Shown here: positions 1 through 11,800 of the stretch, piece after piece
Numbering within the stretch: the first letter of the stretch is position 1
How the letters are laid out: each line of letters opens with the position of its first letter
Assembly (NCBI GenBank): GCA_947652115.1
Contig: OX393561.1
Span: 43,718,233 to 43,782,232, forward strand
DNA from: Blastomussa wellsi
Lineage: Eukaryota > Cnidaria > Anthozoa > Scleractinia > Plerogyridae
Reading direction: 5' to 3'
DNA length: 64,000 nucleotides
The notes under the pieces: model-generated
Told to the model about the DNA's origin: nothing
What the model saw: only the letters and a program-made list of their open reading frames with translations
The model's database searches: none
Program-made: the position numbers and the translations under genes

Positions 1-1
1 A

Positions 2-1380
2 GAAGGTGTTCAAGGACGTTTCCTAGACGTTTTAATATCCATGTACTCAAACGATAAATCGGCAGTTAAAGTTGATAGAAAATTAACCGAAGCCTTTACC
101 TGTTTTGCCGGGGTAAAGCAAGGTTGCATGTTATCACCTACTCTTTTTAATTTCTATCCAAGTGATCTACCAAAATTCCTAAATTCGGCGAGTTCAGCCG
201 CCGACGTTATGCTAGGTGATAGATCTATAAATTGTCTCTTATATATGCGGACGATCTAGTGATCTTCTCTAGATCAGCAAAAAACCTTCAAATAATCCTT
301 AATAAGCTGGAATCTTTCTGTGAAAATGCCGATTTAAGTGTAAACTTAGACAAGACAAAAATTATGATTTTCAATAACTGTGCTAAGTCTAAAAACAACC
401 ACTTGTTCAGGCACGGCGCTGATGAACTGGAAAATGTAAAATCCTATAAATATCTTGGACTCATAATGATTCCTTTTGGAAACTTTGATCTCGCTTAGCA
501 AGAGTTGAAGAAAGTTGCACTTAAAGCACTCTATAAATTACGAAAAGAGATGGGAAACCACTTCAGAGAAAATATAAAATTGACGATGAAGTTATTTGAT
601 GCACTGATATCTCCCATACTCTTTTATGCGAGTGAAGTGTGGGGGATTGATTGCAATGGGAAATTAGAAAAGGATCCAGCAGAATTAGTTCAAAATAAAT
701 TGCTAAAGTGGTTGCCGGGAGTTAATAAATACTGCAATAACAATGCGTGCAGGGCCGAGACAGGAAGGTTCCCAATGAGAATTGATGCTCAATGTAGGAA
801 CTTTAACTTCTGGTTAACCTTAACCAAAAATGAAAACAAATTATCCCAAATAGCATACAATGACATTAAATGGAATGAAGATAAGGCTTTCTGGAGCAAA
901 AAAATCAAAAGCTTATTGGAACAGATAGGATTAGGAGACCTCTGGATGAAAGCACACTATGCAGGCATAAGAATTGTAAACAGGATCAGGCAGCGACTTA
1001 AGGATATCGAGCTACAAACATGGCTAAGTGAAATAAATAACGACAACAGAAAAGATGCTAACCAAAGCAACACAATGAGAACCTACCGATTATTCAAAAC
1101 GATAGACAATTACAAATGTGAAGACTACCTATACCAGGTCACCAATACACGACACAGAATAGCTCTAACAAAACTGCGACTTAATAACCACAAATTAGCC
1201 ATAGAGACAGGACGTTATTCGAGACCGTTCAAGAAACCTGCAGAAAGAATTTGCCCAATCTGTAAGATAGAAATGGAGGACGAATACCATTTTCTAAATC
1301 TATGCCCTGCTTACCAGGAAAAACGTGGTTCGTTACTAGATTATTTGGAAAAAGAATATAGAATAAAAATAAAACTTTAA
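2..1380 (+). pseudogene. LINE (non-LTR retrotransposon) reverse-transcriptase remnant, 5'-truncated by the window edge
   Basis: This is the C-terminal half of a LINE ORF2. The palm-domain motif GVKQGCMLSPTLFNF lies near 110-155, the catalytic YADD is in SLIYADDLVIF near 232-270, then comes the NLDKTKIMIF segment. A downstream thumb-like region contains SPILFYASEVWG, and a C-terminal zinc knuckle (CPIC, then HFLNLCP) lies near 1250-1310. The first segment reads in frame 2 and the YADD segment in frame 1, so a frameshift lies around 232-259. An in-frame TAG at 496-498 (just after FGNFDLA) interrupts the rest. The element is therefore dead. The frame is open to the left edge, so the 5' part lies outside the window. 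Clade assignment (jockey/CR1-like) is a guess. Confidence 0.9.
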
Positions 1381-1435
1381 CATTGTTTAATTTCTTGTAG
1401 TTGATTTTGAGAAGACATGTCAAAAATTATAGCTT

Positions 1436-1552
1436 CGTGCTTCATCACGGGTTCCAAATGCCTTGAAGCAATAAAAACATCACATGTGACATTCGACCTT
1501 CGGCCTCGTGCTTTCAGTATTTCTCGGTGGAACCCGCGATGAAGCACTCGCC
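1436..1552. repeat. Short inverted repeat (hairpin element)
   Basis: The arm at about 1436-1456 (CGTGCTTCATCACGGGTTCC) is mirrored by GGAACCCGCGATGAAGCAC near 1531-1549, with about 75 bp of spacer. This is an imperfect fold-back of MITE type lying just downstream of the LINE remnant. Confidence 0.6.
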
Positions 1553-1715
1553 CTCATTTTCCACATATTACGTTAAACACAGCAATTTTATTTTGTCTGG
1601 AAACAAGTTTCATTTCCGCTGGAGGTAAGGCAAATAGGGATTTACTTTATAATTGCATTATTCGCTCGATGTCAACAAATGTCCTATATTTAATCCATAT
1701 TATATTATGAGTATA

Positions 1716-2321
1716 TCAACTGAAAAATGACCTGGACACATTCACACAATTTTGTTCAACGTCTAGTCTGTTTGCATTTTCCAAGATGTGTCTTAATTTA
1801 TCCTCCAACTCAACAGTACTAAAAGAAACCGTGCCCGTTTTGGAATCACAACAGCGCCGCAGCAAGCCCAAAGGAACCGGCGAAGAACAAAAACTTCGAT
1901 TCTTGTGGGTTTTAATTTTGCGCCACCTAACGTAAAACGTAAACATATGAATTGGGACTGATGCATATTGTAGTTTATCAGGAATAATTCCGTTCATAAT
2001 AATCAAGATTTTGTTATTGTTTAAAATGTCGGGAATATAAAATTCTAATTTTAACTTCTGATGTATTTTTGTCTTTGAAAAAAAAACTGGAGGGGCATGC
2101 CCCCCATATAAAGTCAGCATGTCTAGCTTTGCAGAATTGTTAAATATTTTAAAAACCAATTGTATATGTAGAATCTGTTTAGTAAACAACTGATGGACTA
2201 CATTAAATCTTGTATTATAGTATTTTTTCTGGCTGCCAAAACCCGGCATCCAGGAAATCGTTTCAGACAGGCCATTTGTTATTATGGAAACAAAAAGACA
2301 AATAATTACATTATTAGCCAT
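1716..2321 (-). CDS. Unidentified putative secreted protein, 201 aa
   Basis: This is a single open frame with a favourable start context (AAATTAAATGG). The first ~18 residues (MANNVIICLFVSIITNG) look like a signal peptide. The remaining ~180 residues are rich in alternating hydrophobic and polar positions (for example LHIQLVFKIF and ILIIMNGIIP) that suggest beta strands. A basic, cysteine-bearing stretch CSSPVPLGLLRRCCDS lies around residues 147-162, and a charged C-terminus follows. An ATTAAA-type polyadenylation signal lies on the minus strand about 25 nt beyond the stop. I do not recognise the family. It could be a complete intronless gene, the first exon of a longer one, or a chance ORF. 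Confidence 0.4.
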   Translation of the reverse strand: MANNVIICLFVSIITNGLSETISWMPGFGSQKKYYNTRFNVVHQLFTKQILHIQLVFKIFNNSAKLDMLTLYGGHAPPVFFSKTKIHQKLKLEFYIPDILNNNKILIIMNGIIPDKLQYASVPIHMFTFYVRWRKIKTHKNRSFCSSPVPLGLLRRCCDSKTGTVSFSTVELEDKLRHILENANRLDVEQNCVNVSRSFFS

Positions 2322-3302
2322 TTAATTTCCTCGGCCGCTTGTAATAAACTCTAAAAGTTATTTTGCCAAAAGTAAAGCGGAGACAAAAGTATGTTACTGG
2401 TTTACACAAAGGAAAGAAATCCTTATTATTTTTCCGTTGAAGTTCATCCCATATTTTATTTTTGAAAACAAACTAATTCTTTTCTTCAAACGATTCCTTG
2501 GGATTTAAGAAATATGAGAGTAATTAAGATATACGGAACTCACTTGCTTTAAGCGTAGCAGTTTCTTTTAGGTAATATTTCGCTTTAATATAAACAATAT
2601 CTTCCGGAGCCTCCCACACAAAATAAACTCTTGTTATGATTAATATTAAACCTCCAGTCTCGGGTTTGTGTATCTTCTTCTCAAACATTAAATATGATTA
2701 ATTGAAATTTTTCTCTCTAATCCATATCACGGAGCTACAAATATTGATCAAAGGTTAGACGCTTAATTATATATGTTTTTGGCAAGTTTCCAGGCAAGTT
2801 TAAGGTGGGTCTTTTCACGGCGGCCAATGCAAAATATATACTGCATTGACTTTTCGAAATTTGAAGAACATTCATTTTTGCCAAAAGCCTTGGAAACAAA
2901 GGTGCGGTTATATTTAATTTCAATCCTGTCTTGACTTAAAATCGTCAGGGAGTGATGTGCATAAAACCTCGCCTTCGCGTAGTTAGAAATCTTAATTTTA
3001 CATCTACCATGTAAGGCGAAAACTTTGAACTTTTTTAGCTTTCATTCAATACAGACAGATCTGAAAAAAGATCAGTTCAGATTTCCTTGTAAATTAACTC
3101 TTTCCTTTTGCCAAAAAGACTAACTTTTCTCCTTCAAACGCTTCGCAGCATTTTAATCGCACGTGCAAATATATAGCTTTGAATATTTAGTAGAAGGTCA
3201 GACAACAAACTGAGAAAGCTGATAAGTATATTCCCTCCATTTTATCGACAATATAATAACTTTTAAATTTAACTCTATATATTCTATTGTTATATTATAA
3301 CA

Positions 3303-4242
3303 CTGGTTCACGGCTTGGCGCATGCACAAGCCCATTCAATCATCGACAATCAGAAGCGTTTTGATGAATATTGCAGGAAATTTAACTTTTAAAATTTCAC
3401 AGTCATTTGCGAAAACGTAGTAATAGAGGTGTTATTGGCCATTACACTTTTTTGTTGTTCGCTTGTTCCGACTAAAGTACAATGAAACGCGTACCTTGTT
3501 CACCGTTATCAACCAAGTGTATTTCATTTATCGGAGAAACCTGAAGCTCAAATTAAGTTACAGTATACAACCCCAAAAAAATGATGTCCAAATTTCACGG
3601 AAAATGTCAACGGATTTGCACAGAAAATCTCTGACTTATTGGCGAACATCGAATTTATTCTTCGACCCGAAGGATATATTCTCACCGAAGGCTATAGCCC
3701 CTACCTCTCTGGAGCCTCTATTGTCATTGGTCTGCTGTAAACACTATTTCTATTGCAGTTTTCTTAGGCTATAGGGACATTGTTGCGACGCTTTGTGTAT
3801 TGTTTTCAGAACCAATGACATTTCTCGTTCCGAGAGGTAGGTAGCAGCCCTTCAATCTGGGCGCTCGCACGAGTTATGAACCGCATCCGATTTGTTCATA
3901 CATAGACATCGCCCGATTTATACCAGAGACGGATCATCCGTCAAGATAGATCATCCGCCAGTCTAGTATAAATGCTGGACGAACTTTGGGACGAACTATC
4001 GGTGTGCCTTGACGGATTATCCGCGATAGATCTTTGGCCAAAACGAACTATCGCGATAAGCTGTCTGGACGGATCGTCCGTCTGTTTGCCCGTATTTATA
4101 CACAGACGAATTATCGGACAGATTACCGTTCTCTGCCCAAATTCATCCCAGACCGATGATCTGTCTCTAGTATAAATAGGGCCAATGGATCTGGGTGGGC
4201 TATGTGGTAACTTGCATATACGCCCAGCCGGCCGTGAACCAG
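3303..4242. mobile_element. Candidate non-autonomous DNA transposon with short TIRs
   Basis: CTGGTTCACGGC at 3303-3314 is matched by its reverse complement GCCGTGAACCAG at 4231-4242; similarity continues inward less exactly. The 3' third (3900-4190) is full of diverged palindromes built on GACGGAT-ATCCGTC, interspersed with TAGTATAAAT. No transposase was seen. The internal ORFs are short and unsupported. Confidence 0.4.
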
Positions 4243-6435
4243 TTCCTTCGACATTAAACTTTTAAAACTACACTTACAACACAGTAAAACAAATATTATA
4301 AATTAACTTTCCGTTTATTTTGTATGTATATCAGTTGCCATAAGGCGGACATTCAATTACCGAGCGCACTGGCCACAATCTAACCGAAGAGCGATAACTG
4401 AAATAATGAAACTTTGCTTTACAAAACAACGTATGGTTGATAAACTTGCTGAGAATAATTACCTTTTGTTGTACCAAACAACAGTGTGTACCACCAGATC
4501 ATTTGCATATTGAAAAAAATCGCAATCATCGCTTTCTAATACTCTTTGGAGTAACATTCTTGACATAAAAACCGCTTCGGCTCGAAATTTCATTTTTTAA
4601 TAATACGGGTTGGAAATTTTTTACTACCTACAAAAACTTTCAGTTGTCGGCATGGACCGATCATTGATTTCCTTTTGCGTGTACTGAACTCTCTTTTTTT
4701 TCTTTTCTCGATTTTGGTGCAAAGGCTTAATTATAGGGCTATGATATTATTTCAGTGTTGGTACGCTTAAAAAAGACTTAAAAGGAAATATTTTGTAGTC
4801 TTTTTTTCGTTAAAAGGATATGATAGATTATATATGTGCACCAATGCAGAATTAATATATCTACATAGTGGGTCCCAATTCCACAGTCGCCATGAAGACC
4901 ATGAAGCCATCATGGTGATAGCCGGTATATAATATAATGTATATAATTCCATGTAAATATGTATATATATATTTTCATTTTTAAACTGATTAAAATATAA
5001 GCGTAAAAGGTGAGTAACATTTGCTTGCCGTGCACCACGTTTTTAGATATAGTAGAATACTGCTATCTTATACTAGAGATCCGCTATAAGAAACGAAAAT
5101 TGGTTACAGTGATCGTGGGAAAAATCTCAGGTTTTGACCTGAGTTAAAGAAACTACAGCTAGGGTAACCAGTTTTGGTCCAAATTATCAAAACGGTCGAT
5201 AATCGAGATTCAACTGTATGTGTCTGAAAATCTTTGTTCGAAATAAATTTTGCGCAAATCAAAGTAAACGAGTTTGGTCTTTCGATGTAGGAGAAACGCA
5301 CAGATGTTCGATTGTTTTGCTCGAAGTAGAATCAATACATTTCAAATGAAATCTTAGCAGTAGCATTTTTGGCGCGAGACTCGGCCACTTTGCTGCCTGA
5401 AAAGTGCGCTTCGATCGCCCGCGTGTTTAGCTATTCTACCTTGAAACTAATGACTACACACGCCGTTATACCTTTTGTTCCACTCGCCGCTCTTTAATTG
5501 CAATGTTGAATAAGTTTACGTCCATAAATTGCATGTGTGCTTTGTCATTCTAGTTTTAGCTTTTTCGGACTCATCTCCCCGACAACGGCTGGCAATCGAG
5601 CCTAGCTTTTTCTGTCCTTATCATTAAAATCGATCGCGTCTTAAATGTGTTTGGTTGTATTCATGAAAAACTGATGTCAGTGACGAATCGGATAAATGCT
5701 TTAAAATTAACGAGTTAAAAATTTAAGTGGAGAGTAATTTTAGAGAGCCCATATATAACAGACTGAGACTCTGACGTGATTTCAGTGCTTGAATCCGAGT
5801 CTAGCCACGAAACTGGTTATTTAATTAAAGAACAAACCCGAACGGAACTGTTGCTCAATATGCGATACCCAAAGACCCCTGTGAGGAACTTCAGATCTGA
5901 TAAAAGTCAGATGTAGAGATTTAATATGTAAAACGGGAAAAACTGACTTTTCTGTCGATCCCAGAGACCCCTTCAAATGGCTCTATAATTTTGCGTCGGT
6001 CTCACGGACCGTCGATTTCACTCTGCAGTGATTACAAACTACTCCTGATGGAACCCGCGGCGACGAAAAGTTAGACCAGCGCCAAATTTAAAACTACCGG
6101 CCAATTTTTTTTTCTGCGGCCGTTTGCAGCGGTCCGTGAAGCTACGCAAAATTCAAACCATTCTTAAAGGATGTCTTGGATCAATTTTAATCTTTAATTT
6201 ACCTTTCGGCTTGGACAAGATTCATAAAGACAAGTGTGTGTTCAATAGCTGGATAGATAATTAGCGATATATAATACGAGTGTGAGCTTTTACTCGCCAA
6301 ACTCGCTTACCCAGGGCAGGGCCCGATCAAAGGTCCAGAAAACAAAAAAAACAACTGATTATACGGGCGGCTTGCTTAACTGGCAACTCATATATACGAA
6401 GCAGAAGAATAACGATACCAATTAGCTTCGTCGCT

Positions 6436-6550
6436 GAAATTTAAGAGATGTCGAAATCAAAGCTCAATAAAATTAATGGACTTATAACAATGAACGTCGT
6501 CCCCGAAATTTAAAGAGATGTCGAAATCAAAGCTCAATAAAATTAATGGA
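6436..6550 (+). repeat. Tandem direct repeat, 2 copies, period about 69 bp
   Basis: The 45-46 bp segment beginning GAAATTTAAGAGATGTCG at 6436-6480 recurs almost exactly at 6505-6550, with one A inserted. Both copies run to ATTAATGGA. The intervening 24 bp are not repeated. Confidence 0.85.
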
Positions 6551-7849
6551 TTTAAAAAATAATGACAGCCAGTTTACTAATATCGTTTCGTATAAATATC
6601 GTTTATTCAATCACCGGTCTTGTGTCGTATTTAATCCATCACTTACGTTCGGTACAAGAGTCGGTCGAGCGATATATATTATACGTGTGTGAACTTTTAC
6701 TCACAACACACGACACAGATTAGTGTTATCAGAATCTAACTTAATCCCTTAATGATACATAAGAGAATCTATATAATCGCCTATTGTTTCATTAGAAAAT
6801 GGATTTTCCCTTTAATGCTGGTGTACACTTTCTTTCCTTTTAGCCGGGAAGGTAGTAAGCACTGGATCACTGATATCTCGACAGGACTTCGTGTACCCGG
6901 GAAAGTGATATACCGTTTTATCTGAGCTTGTTCGTTTCTAAGTACGTTTCCTGAGGCTGCTGGAATTACCTTGTAACGTTGGGGATATTGAAGAGGCTGA
7001 GCTTCGGATTGAGGTATAAATTAGGATTGCCACTGTTGTGAGCACAATTTAGCAGTTAGGAACTCCAGCTGAGATAAACGTCGACTGAAAAAATTTAACC
7101 ATCAATTTTTACCGGCTCTTTTCTCCCAATTTTCTGCACAAGACGTTCAAACTAGTATTAAACCCTACATCTCACAATAAAACGGATTTTGTTAGTAGTT
7201 AGGGTGCGACACCCTTTTTGAAAAATGTAGGATTCGCCATCTCATAATTTGTGTTTGGCCCTCTAAGTTAACTGTTTGTCGTCATAGCCGCCGTATTAAC
7301 TGCAAATATCCCTCGACTTGGGCAACAGCTGAAGTTCTTTTGTTGTTATCTATTCTTACCGTTCTTTATGTTCTTTATTCTTGATTTTTCTTATTCCTTT
7401 CAACTATTTAATTTTTGAAATATTTTTCCCGTGCAGTGTTCAATTCGTTCTTAGTTTTCAATTTTTGCGAGAACCCTGTCACAGCAGCTGTAAACTGAGC
7501 TTGTTCAAATAGTACGCCTTCTTCAGTTCTAAATGCGCTAGCGAAGCCTGCTTGCCTCGCACTCTAAATTCCTTTGAGTCCATTCAACGAAAGCTTAATA
7601 CGTTTAGGTGGCCTCAGTTTGTGGAAAACACCGTACGGTAACGCCGAAGAGAACATTGAAATTGAAAATCTCAAAAGCGATGAGCTGATTTTTCTCTTTC
7701 GTTCAATTTAATTGCTCACTAGGATTTTTCTTTGTCTCTTGGCAGAACAATTTACTTTGCAGTTTAATACTTTATTTTGAATATTAACGCTACAAAATTG
7801 TTTCTCTTTTTGCAGTCAGAATAAAGGGAATTTGACCGCGTGAAGAAAG

Positions 7850-8881
7850 ATGGGTCTGGGAGCAAGCAATTGCAAAGGAGTCTGGGCGCCAAGGGAAGTG
7901 TCTCTCACCACTCTGTCCACAGCTGCAGTTTTCTTAATTTTTACAGTTCCTGGTAATCTGCTGATTATCCTATCAGTTCTGTTGGATCCTAACAAGAATC
8001 TCCGCCGCACTCCTTACATCCTTCTCATCCTAAACTTGGCCATCACTGATCTAATCGTGGGTGCCATGGTCGAGCCGCTGTCAATGTTCACGCACTGGAG
8101 GGAGGCGCACGGCCTGTCAATCAGTCATTCGTGGCTGTCACAGTTCGTTTATTTCATGTGTTGCACCGCCTCCCTTCTTAGTCTGTGTATTCTCACAATC
8201 GACCGGTACCTGGCCATTACGTCACCCTTGTGGTACCGTGCTAAGATGACCAACACACGTGTACTCCAAGCCTCGGTCATCATCTGGGTCTTGTCATTTG
8301 CTAGCAGCGGCTTGTTGTTTGTCACTGGCTTCGTCACGTACGCCTTTATCTTCGCCACTCTGACGCTGTTCTGCGCGATTTTCATTTTGGCGTTCACCTA
8401 TGTTCGCATATTTCTGGTACTGAAACAGAAAGCCAGGGAGCTAACCAATTTACATCAGGGCGATGCTGAACGAAAGAAAGCAGAAGAAAGAAACATGGCG
8501 TGGGAGAAAAAACTGATCAAGACTCACCTAACGATGTTACTTGCCTTCCTGGCGTGCTATGGCCCCGCGTGTATTATGATCTACCTCATGAATACGTGTA
8601 GTATCTGCAGCTGCGAGGTCATTCATTGGTTAAGAGATATGCACTTTGTGTTAGTCACACTGAACTCGCTGATCAATCCATTCGTGTACGCCCTGCGATT
8701 GTCTGGGTTCAGGAAGGCCATCGGTTTTTTCCTGCGCCCTTGTCTTCGCTGTAGAAGTGGAGGAGTCGTGGCACCAGCTTCCACCCAGGAAACATCACAT
8801 CGCGTCGAAACTGACGTTACTCAATCTACCAGGTTAAAAGTCAACGTCTTGCCTGAAATAGAGCTGCCGTCAACCGGATGA
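7850..8881 (+). CDS. Class A (rhodopsin-like) GPCR, MECA-like, copy 1, 343 aa
   Basis: A seven-transmembrane receptor in one coding exon. Visible landmarks are N36 in TM1 (PGNLL), D67 in TM2 (LAITD), DRY at 118-120, CYGP at 236-239 in place of CWxP in TM6, and NPFVY at 276-280 in TM7. The usual TM3 disulphide cysteine is missing (serine at the aligned position), ECL2 is only a few residues long, and TM5 lacks the conserved proline. ECL3 carries C250, C253 and C255. These traits match the MECA group (melanocortin, S1P, cannabinoid, adenosine), in particular melanocortin-like receptors, but the ligand is unknown. The third loop is strongly basic. A CAG acceptor at about 7815 suggests a spliced 5' UTR. 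AATAAA at 9444-9449 is a possible polyadenylation signal. A near-identical partner lies at 35454-36557 in opposite orientation. Confidence 0.9.
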   Translation: MGLGASNCKGVWAPREVSLTTLSTAAVFLIFTVPGNLLIILSVLLDPNKNLRRTPYILLILNLAITDLIVGAMVEPLSMFTHWREAHGLSISHSWLSQFVYFMCCTASLLSLCILTIDRYLAITSPLWYRAKMTNTRVLQASVIIWVLSFASSGLLFVTGFVTYAFIFATLTLFCAIFILAFTYVRIFLVLKQKARELTNLHQGDAERKKAEERNMAWEKKLIKTHLTMLLAFLACYGPACIMIYLMNTCSICSCEVIHWLRDMHFVLVTLNSLINPFVYALRLSGFRKAIGFFLRPCLRCRSGGVVAPASTQETSHRVETDVTQSTRLKVNVLPEIELPSTG

Positions 8882-11800
8882 AAAGAAAACAGCGTGGCGG
8901 GATGGATAGATAGATTAACATGGAGCCACAATATGTAAATAGGCAACTGGTGAATTGAACCTATTGCACGTTGATATTAGCTGGGGTTCATATCTGAGTT
9001 CTTTTCTTTTGGAATTTAGCTTTTTTACTATAATTTTCAATCATGACAAGTAAGCCTGCACGTGAGTGTTTCATAAACGAGTATTTCAAAGGTTCCTTAT
9101 GTCACATGCACAGGGAACTAACTGATGTAATTATGCCAACGATTATGATTTTCGATAACGGATCGAAAGGTTGTCGAATACGTTTGCAAAGTCACTTGTT
9201 AACAGAAGTCGGGTAAAATTATCAAATGAGGCTAATCACAATAAGTAAATAATTTGTAGCCAAACTGTGGCCAGTTAATGTTGTTCCACCGGGTGCTGGA
9301 GTTAAGTGATTAGTGCAATACAGTAAAAGTTACCGCAATTTTTCAGACGTCCCCTGAACGGCCTTGTTGAACTGTTTTTCGTTCGGTGCTCGGTGTATAT
9401 TAAATAGGGGTATCTAATAAATATTTACTTATTTTAGCTCAAAAATAAAGTTTAATGAATTCAAGATTAACAAAACCGTTCAGCAAAACAAACACTAAAA
9501 TGTTAGGAACAACCCTGAACAACAACAAAACTGATAATCTCAGTTCCGACCTCAAATAAACGCCGGAACCTCGTTTAAATGCCGGGGACCATTTATTTAA
9601 AACTTGAAGTGGCAGATCCGCAACCCGGCGTTTAATAGCGAAGATAAATGCCGTACACGTACACTGAAATATGTGTCAGAAAAGTTGCAGGCCACTGGGA
9701 ATATTTTTATGCATGCATGTCTATGATAGAACAGCGAAAGTCTTCAACTTGTATAAAACTTCCCATGTCTTGAATTTCTCGCAGGGTTGGAGCATGTTTT
9801 CCTTTTGGCATGCATGCCTTGGGCTTCTATGTAATATTATAATGTATATAACACCATCGATCTTTATTGACCGAAAAACACCTCACAGAAATAGTGAACT
9901 CGATGTTGTTACCGTTGTTTGTATTACCAATTGGCTTTAAAATGCTATTAAATGTAATATTTGACAAACGCCCTTAGAACACGGTTCATAAAATGAAAAC
10001 AAGCGTGGGGAATATAGAGAGAAAGTGTTCAACTTGTATAATTATTAAATTCAATACTAATTTTGCGATCACTGAGAGGATCCCCGGAAGGAAAGAATGT
10101 GTTCATTATCTATGTAGATAACACTATAACAAGTTACTGTACTTTAAAAATGTGTGAGTAATCGCAGGTCAATAAACATTATGAAAGTCAGTATTCCTGA
10201 CCAGCTAACCTATCACCTATATTTGTGTTGAGTGACTTGAACCTGCCACTTTTAAGGGTATGTATCTTAACGATGCGCATGCACAGTCTTGCCTGGCAAT
10301 GGAAGCTTTTGAACCAATTCTTGGTTTTCACGTGCATCAGAAAAAACTAAAATTTTTGAGTTTTCAACTTCATCAGGTAGAAGTCATTTTTAAACATATA
10401 TCTGCTGGTCTGTTTTCAGCTCGGTAGACGGATTTGTTTTGAAAATAGAACAGTTTGAATTTCAGATTTTTCCCAATGCGTGACTTCGGCATTTTTTCTG
10501 GGTAACATGTTACGTGCACGAAAATATCGCTTCGCCTTATGTTTTCGAGTTCTGAGTAACTGATATGTTGAGGGAAGTGTCTATGCGAATGTTTTCAAGT
10601 TTAACAAAGAGAAGAAACGTTTTGAGAGAGCCAAAGTAAACTCCAGATATTGGCACTGGGGGGCTCCAACATACGCCTATAATTTTCAGATACACTTTGC
10701 CGAATAATTCGAGTTCAGAATATCGTACATCCCCAAAACTTTGGCACATTGATTATTTATTACTCTTCTACGATATTTCAATTTCTTGACTCAATTTATT
10801 GAATGGTAAGCGATTTTATTTCTTACTTGCGTGAAACTTGCGTTACGTGAAAACCACCAATAGAGAATCCGTAAAACTCAGTACTGCGTGACACCGAGAC
10901 AGAACATACATAGTTGCCCCCGCAGGGTCCCGAGGAGGCATTAATAGGAGTCCGCGCGTGTGTATATTATTTGGTGAGATTATATTTGTTTAGTATATTC
11001 TCAGCTCCGACTATTGCATTTCTAGCTTTTTGATTGGGTAAAAAACTCCGACTATGAGCCAATAGTTGGAGTTTTACGTCATATGGAAAATAGTGCGCCA
11101 AGTTTTTATTTTACGCTTTGTAAAATTGTGGAAATAAAAATCGGCGGCAAAACCCGGTTTGAGAATTTACTAAAACAATTATTCCATTTGCGCTTGTTGG
11201 ATATGAAGTGATTATAACCAACTCGCGCTACGCGCTCGTTCGTTATTTTATCACTTCATATCCAACGCGGGCTCATGGAATAATTGTTATAAATCTCGAT
11301 CGAACAGCTAGGCGCGCACGGTACTCTCGGGGAAAAAAAAGCGCGCAGAGTGGTGTCGGGAAGGCGTCCAACTCGTGGTCATTTGAGGTCCGCCATCTTG
11401 TCTTGAAAAGGTGAGCTAAGATATTTTTACATAATTAGATATCATTGCAGTCGCTTCATTACCCATTAGCCTGATTTTTAGCCGATTTGACGGACACAGT
11501 AACAAAACTAGGATCGACAGACTCGATCTGCAACCACGATCGATCGACTGGTTCAGTAGTACGTGGAAAGCAGTCCATAATTTGTCAGTTGTGCAACAGC
11601 GTTCCAGCGTTTCAAATTCACAAATTTTGTTGTTGACTCCTAAACATTGCCTTTCCATAATTTCCTGTACAGTTGATAGCAACTCAACTGCCGTCAACAA
11701 GAAAACTGTATTCAGACATTACCAATAAAAGTTACAAGTTCAGTTTGAAATTGTATTTCCGAAACACTTTCTCCAACAATAAATAAATAACACCTACAAA

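Larger units (their letters stand above)
2322..7849. other. Gene-poor interval upstream of the first GPCR
   Basis: No ORF here has a recognisable domain. It contains a candidate TIR-bounded element (3303-4242), a short tandem duplication (6436-6550), and two related AT-rich motifs (about 6263 and 6670) in a GCGATATATA...TTTTACTC context. A pyrimidine-rich tract ending in TTTTTGCAG near 7807-7815 is a plausible 3' splice site for a 5'-UTR intron of the GPCR at 7850. Confidence 0.5.

Noticed and set aside
8149..8397. 82-aa minus-strand ORF, also seen identically at 36010-36258
   Set aside because: This is the antisense shadow of the GPCR coding sequence. Its identity between copies only reflects the conserved nucleotide tract.
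11416..11700. 94-aa minus-strand ORF with cysteines
   Set aside because: No recognisable domain, no splice partners, and it lies next to a MITE. It may be repeat-derived but I cannot support a gene.
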